Position numbers and translations under genes: made by a program. From Chloroflexota bacterium (GTDB taxonomy: Bacteria; Chloroflexota; Anaerolineae; 4572-78; J111), in assembly GCA_003694775.1 (NCBI GenBank), contig RFJV01000013.1:1-6781 (forward strand): a stretch of DNA of 6,781 nt. Reading direction: 5' to 3'. Numbering within the stretch: the stretch's first letter is position 1; every line of letters starts with the position of its first letter. Shown piece by piece: positions 4,779-6,781 of the stretch. The notes under the pieces were generated by a model that saw only the letters and a list, made by a program, of their open reading frames with translations, searched no databases and was not told where the DNA came from.

Positions 4779-4834
4779 CGTGTACCGTGTACCGGGCGCA
4801 TTTTGAGCGGTACACGGTACACGTACACGGTACA
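4779..4834. repeat. GGTACAC heptamer array: 16-bp inverted repeat plus tandem copies
   Basis: The arms at 4779-4794 and 4808-4823 are perfect 16-bp reverse complements around a 13-nt spacer. Each arm holds two heptamers: GTGTACC GTGTACC on the left and GGTACAC GGTACAC on the right (4809-4822). Two further, slightly imperfect copies follow directly (GTACAC 4823-4828 and GGTACAT 4829-4835). The array begins immediately after the stop of the FtsK-like ATPase gene and ends about 50 bp before the serine recombinase. It is not a terminator, since no T run follows. Candidates are a transfer-start locus read by the ATPase (compare clt of Streptomyces plasmids), an attachment or accessory recombination site, or a regulator's operator. 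Confidence 0.85.
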
Positions 4835-4847
4835 TAGAGGGGGAAAC

Positions 4848-4865
4848 TTAAAACGAACGTTTGAA
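4848..4865. repeat. Imperfect palindrome before the recombinase gene
   Basis: TTAAAACG AA CGTTTGAA pairs at 8 of 9 positions around a central AA. It lies 20 bp before the recombinase start codon. Large serine recombinases often have their attachment site next to their own gene, with imperfect arms around a 2-bp crossover core, so this or the adjacent array is a candidate. It could also be an operator. Confidence 0.35.
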
Positions 4866-4885
4866 AATTACCCAGGGGGTGCAAG

Positions 4886-6592
4886 ATGGAACAGGAAAAC
4901 AGCAACCAGATTGACGGTATAACCTTCACCGTGTTAGAGCGGGCGGTATTGTATGCCCGTGTCAGCCGGGACGACAAACTTAACGCCACATCGAGCCTGG
5001 CCGGTCAGCTTGAGATGGGCCGGGAGTATGCCCGGCAGAAGGGCTACAGTGTGGTGGCGGAATTGGCGGAAGACCAGCGGGGCGCAAGCGGGGCAGAGAT
5101 TGACCTGCCCCAGCTAAACCAGGTGCGGGAGATGGCCCGTAACGGTGAGTTTGACGTGCTGATTGTGCGGGAAATTGACCGGCTGAGCCGCAACCTGGCT
5201 AAGCAGTTGATTGTCGAGGAAGAACTGAGGCAGTACAACGTCCGGGTTGAGTATGTGTTGGGGGACTATGACGACACGCCGGAAGGTCGGCTGAATAAAC
5301 ACATCCGGGCCACCATTGCCGAGTATGAGCGGGAAAAAATCCGGGAGCGAACAACTCGCGGCCTGCGAAAGAAAATAAAAAACGGCAGTGTAGTTATCGC
5401 CAATCCGCCTTTTGGGTACAGGATTGTGAGGGGGGAAAACCACAATACCCTGGAAATTGTCGAAAGTGAGGCTGAGGTAGTGCGTTTGATTTTCGAGCTG
5501 TACCTGGAAGGATTATCTATCTGGCATATCAAGAAGCGTTTGACCGAGATGGGGATACCACGCCCCACAGTGTGCAGAAAGTTTTCCGGCGGAATACGGA
5601 TGCCGGTCACGGACTGGAACAGGGCCACGGTTCACAAAATCTTGACGAATGAGACTTACGCGGGTGTCTGGTATTACTCCAGGTCTACACAGAAGGTATA
5701 CCGCAAACCGGACGGTACAAAGGGGTACAAGCGAATAAGAAAACCCCGGTCGGAGTGGATAGCCGTTGAAGTACCGGCAATCATTTCGCGGGATGTTTTT
5801 GAGGCGGCACAGAAACGGCTGAATGAGAACAAGCGGCTTGCTGGTGCGCCTGGAAAAAGGGATGCCTTGTTGCGCCGTCGGGCGGTTTGTGGAGAATGTG
5901 GCTACAAGATGGTGGTCGAATACCGGGGGAAAAATCGTTCTTGTGTTTATTATAGCTGTCCGGCCAGAACAGTGGTGCGTCCGTGCAGTCAGAAATTTTT
6001 CCGGCAGGAGGTGGTAGATTCGGCGGTTTGGGACTGGATTGAGGGTATTTTGCAGGATGAGGCCCTGCTGGAGAAGGCCCTGCAATCGAGTGCGGCCCAG
6101 CGAGAGCGGGAGCGAGAGCCATTAAAACGGCAGTACGAAGCGGCCCGTCAGCAGATAGAGAAATTGAGCCGGGAGCTTGAGAACAGCCTTGAGGTGCTGA
6201 AAACCTTGCGCCCTGGCGGGCGGGCTTACACCGCCCTGCTGGAAGATGTCAACCGGATAGAGGACGCCATAAACAGGTTAGAGGCCCAGTCCGCAAAGCT
6301 GGAGGCCCAGCTTGGCCAACAGCTTGACGCCGGGCAAGTGGAGCGGATTAAAGAGATTGCCCGGCAGGTGGCCCAGGGGTTGGAGCGAGCACGGGAAGAT
6401 TTTACCCTGCGCCGGGCGGTGATAGAGGCCCTGGATGTGGAAGTAAGGCTGATTCGGGAAAACGGCGAGGCAGTGGCTTATGTGACATCCTATATCGGAG
6501 GAGATACCGCACCGGAATTGTCTATCACAGGTCTGCCAGATAATTGTCACCGCTTCCGTATTTTGCTTGACGAATCCCGCCAAACTGTGTAA
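4886..6592 (+). CDS. Large serine recombinase (site-specific integrase)
   Basis: A 568-residue recombinase of the resolvase/integrase class, which cuts and rejoins DNA through a phosphoserine link and is the likely integrase and excisionase of this element. ATG 4886 has AGGGGGTG (4874-4881) upstream. Catalytic domain (about 19-165): YARVSRDD with nucleophile S27 and R25, then SSLAGQLE, EDQRGASG, and IVREIDRLSRN (94-103) with the conserved D98, R99 and R102. The recombinase domain runs from about 174 (PPFGYRIV) to 310, including ATVHKILTNETYAGVW. A zinc ribbon follows with CGEC (C335, C338), C358 and C367. A long coiled coil spans about 395-500. The length is typical of the family and no break is seen. 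Most relatives need a separate directionality factor for excision; none is obvious, though the small DNA-binding proteins upstream are candidates. No strong promoter is visible just upstream. Confidence 0.95.
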   Translation: MEQENSNQIDGITFTVLERAVLYARVSRDDKLNATSSLAGQLEMGREYARQKGYSVVAELAEDQRGASGAEIDLPQLNQVREMARNGEFDVLIVREIDRLSRNLAKQLIVEEELRQYNVRVEYVLGDYDDTPEGRLNKHIRATIAEYEREKIRERTTRGLRKKIKNGSVVIANPPFGYRIVRGENHNTLEIVESEAEVVRLIFELYLEGLSIWHIKKRLTEMGIPRPTVCRKFSGGIRMPVTDWNRATVHKILTNETYAGVWYYSRSTQKVYRKPDGTKGYKRIRKPRSEWIAVEVPAIISRDVFEAAQKRLNENKRLAGAPGKRDALLRRRAVCGECGYKMVVEYRGKNRSCVYYSCPARTVVRPCSQKFFRQEVVDSAVWDWIEGILQDEALLEKALQSSAAQREREREPLKRQYEAARQQIEKLSRELENSLEVLKTLRPGGRAYTALLEDVNRIEDAINRLEAQSAKLEAQLGQQLDAGQVERIKEIARQVAQGLERAREDFTLRRAVIEALDVEVRLIRENGEAVAYVTSYIGGDTAPELSITGLPDNCHRFRILLDESRQTV

Positions 6593-6595
6593 TAT
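6567..6595 (+). promoter_or_regulatory. Candidate promoter overlapping the recombinase stop
   Basis: TTGACG (6567-6572), 17 bp, then TAATAT (6590-6595): 5 of 6 and 4 of 6 consensus matches at optimal spacing. It ends about 60 nt before the lipoprotein ATG, so it could serve that gene. Because it lies in the recombinase 3' end, it may be fortuitous. Confidence 0.4.
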
Positions 6596-6656
6596 GCGCT
6601 CGCTTTGCCCCGCGTTGGCGGCAGTGCTCAACAAACAATAAAAAGGAGAGTTTAGT

Positions 6657-6781
6657 ATGAACAGGGTAATCACAAAATGGAATCCGGCTCTGGCCGTCCT
6701 GTTTGCCCTGGTTGCGGTCGCAGTGACGGCTTGCGCCGGCCCCTCAACCCCCACCCGGCTGGTTTACGGCCTTACCCTGGC
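6657..6781 (+). CDS. ABC transporter solute-binding lipoprotein, N-terminal part
   Basis: The first 41 residues of a gene running off the window. ATG 6657 has a strong AAAAGGAGAG ribosome site (6641-6650). The N-terminus is a lipoprotein signal peptide: a basic start (MNRVITKWNP), a hydrophobic core (ALAVLFALVAVAV) and a lipobox VTAC, with the Cys at residue 25 to be lipidated. The protein should be anchored outside the membrane. The mature start, GPSTPTRLVYGLTL, resembles the first strand of family 5 (peptide/nickel-type) solute-binding proteins in Chloroflexota, but too little is visible to name the substrate. The gene lies 64 nt after the recombinase, has no link to the element's functions and probably marks the flanking host chromosome. 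Confidence 0.75.
   Translation, partial: MNRVITKWNPALAVLFALVAVAVTACAGPSTPTRLVYGLTL

Noticed and set aside
4779..4823. Rightward intrinsic terminator for the ATPase operon
   Set aside because: The stem is strong but no T run follows it, and the repeats continue beyond the hairpin, which points to a DNA site.
4779..4835. CRISPR array
   Set aside because: The repeated unit is only 7 bp and there are no spacers between copies.
4229..4835. Minus-strand open frames opposite the ATPase 3' end
   Set aside because: They are shadows of the ATPase coding frame, begin within the repeat array and lack ribosome sites.

Overview
The window looks like part of an integrated mobile element from a moderately GC-rich bacterium. 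The style of several proteins (an Xre regulator ending in a 'LPPEQRKEALRYIRYL'-type tail, and an ABC solute-binding lipoprotein with an 'LVYGLTL' start to the mature part) suggests a Chloroflexota genome. That assignment rests on protein style alone and is an inference. No tRNA, rRNA or CRISPR array was seen.

Layout. (1) Positions 1-1184, plus strand: the 3' part of a TOPRIM (DnaG-like) primase, then a small helix-turn-helix protein resembling phage terminase small subunits, with its ribosome site overlapping the primase stop. (2) 1185-1418: a gene-free gap between convergent genes, holding a nested A/T-flanked palindrome (possible two-way terminator) and a second short inverted repeat. (3) 1419-1870: a control region. 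An Xre-family repressor gene runs leftward. A rightward consensus promoter (TTGACA, 17 bp, TATAAT) is followed by two similar 15-bp palindromes. (4) 1871-4778: a rightward gene train with a ribbon-helix-helix regulator, a 96-residue unknown, a four-helix membrane protein with a C-terminal helix-turn-helix (SpdB/DUF2637-like), two small unknowns, and a membrane-anchored FtsK/HerA-type ATPase with a C-terminal DNA-binding-like domain. The last four genes overlap by 4 bp at each junction. (5) 4779-4885: a dense array of GGTACAC heptamers in both orientations, then a short palindrome, just before a large serine recombinase. (6) 4886-6592: the large serine recombinase. (7) 6593-6781: a probable element/host boundary region and the start of a solute-binding lipoprotein that looks like an ordinary host gene.

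How it may work together. The set of primase, repressor, SpdB-like membrane protein, short FtsK-like translocase, repeats directly after the translocase gene, and site-specific recombinase parallels the actinomycete integrative conjugative elements (pSAM2/SLP1 type). Those move double-stranded DNA with one FtsK-like protein (TraB) that binds short repeats at a locus called clt. If right, this is a TraB-type transfer module outside the actinomycetes, and the GGTACAC array is the candidate recognition site. The array could instead be the recombinase attachment site or a regulator operator. The Xre and ribbon-helix-helix proteins are the likely switches for the rightward train.
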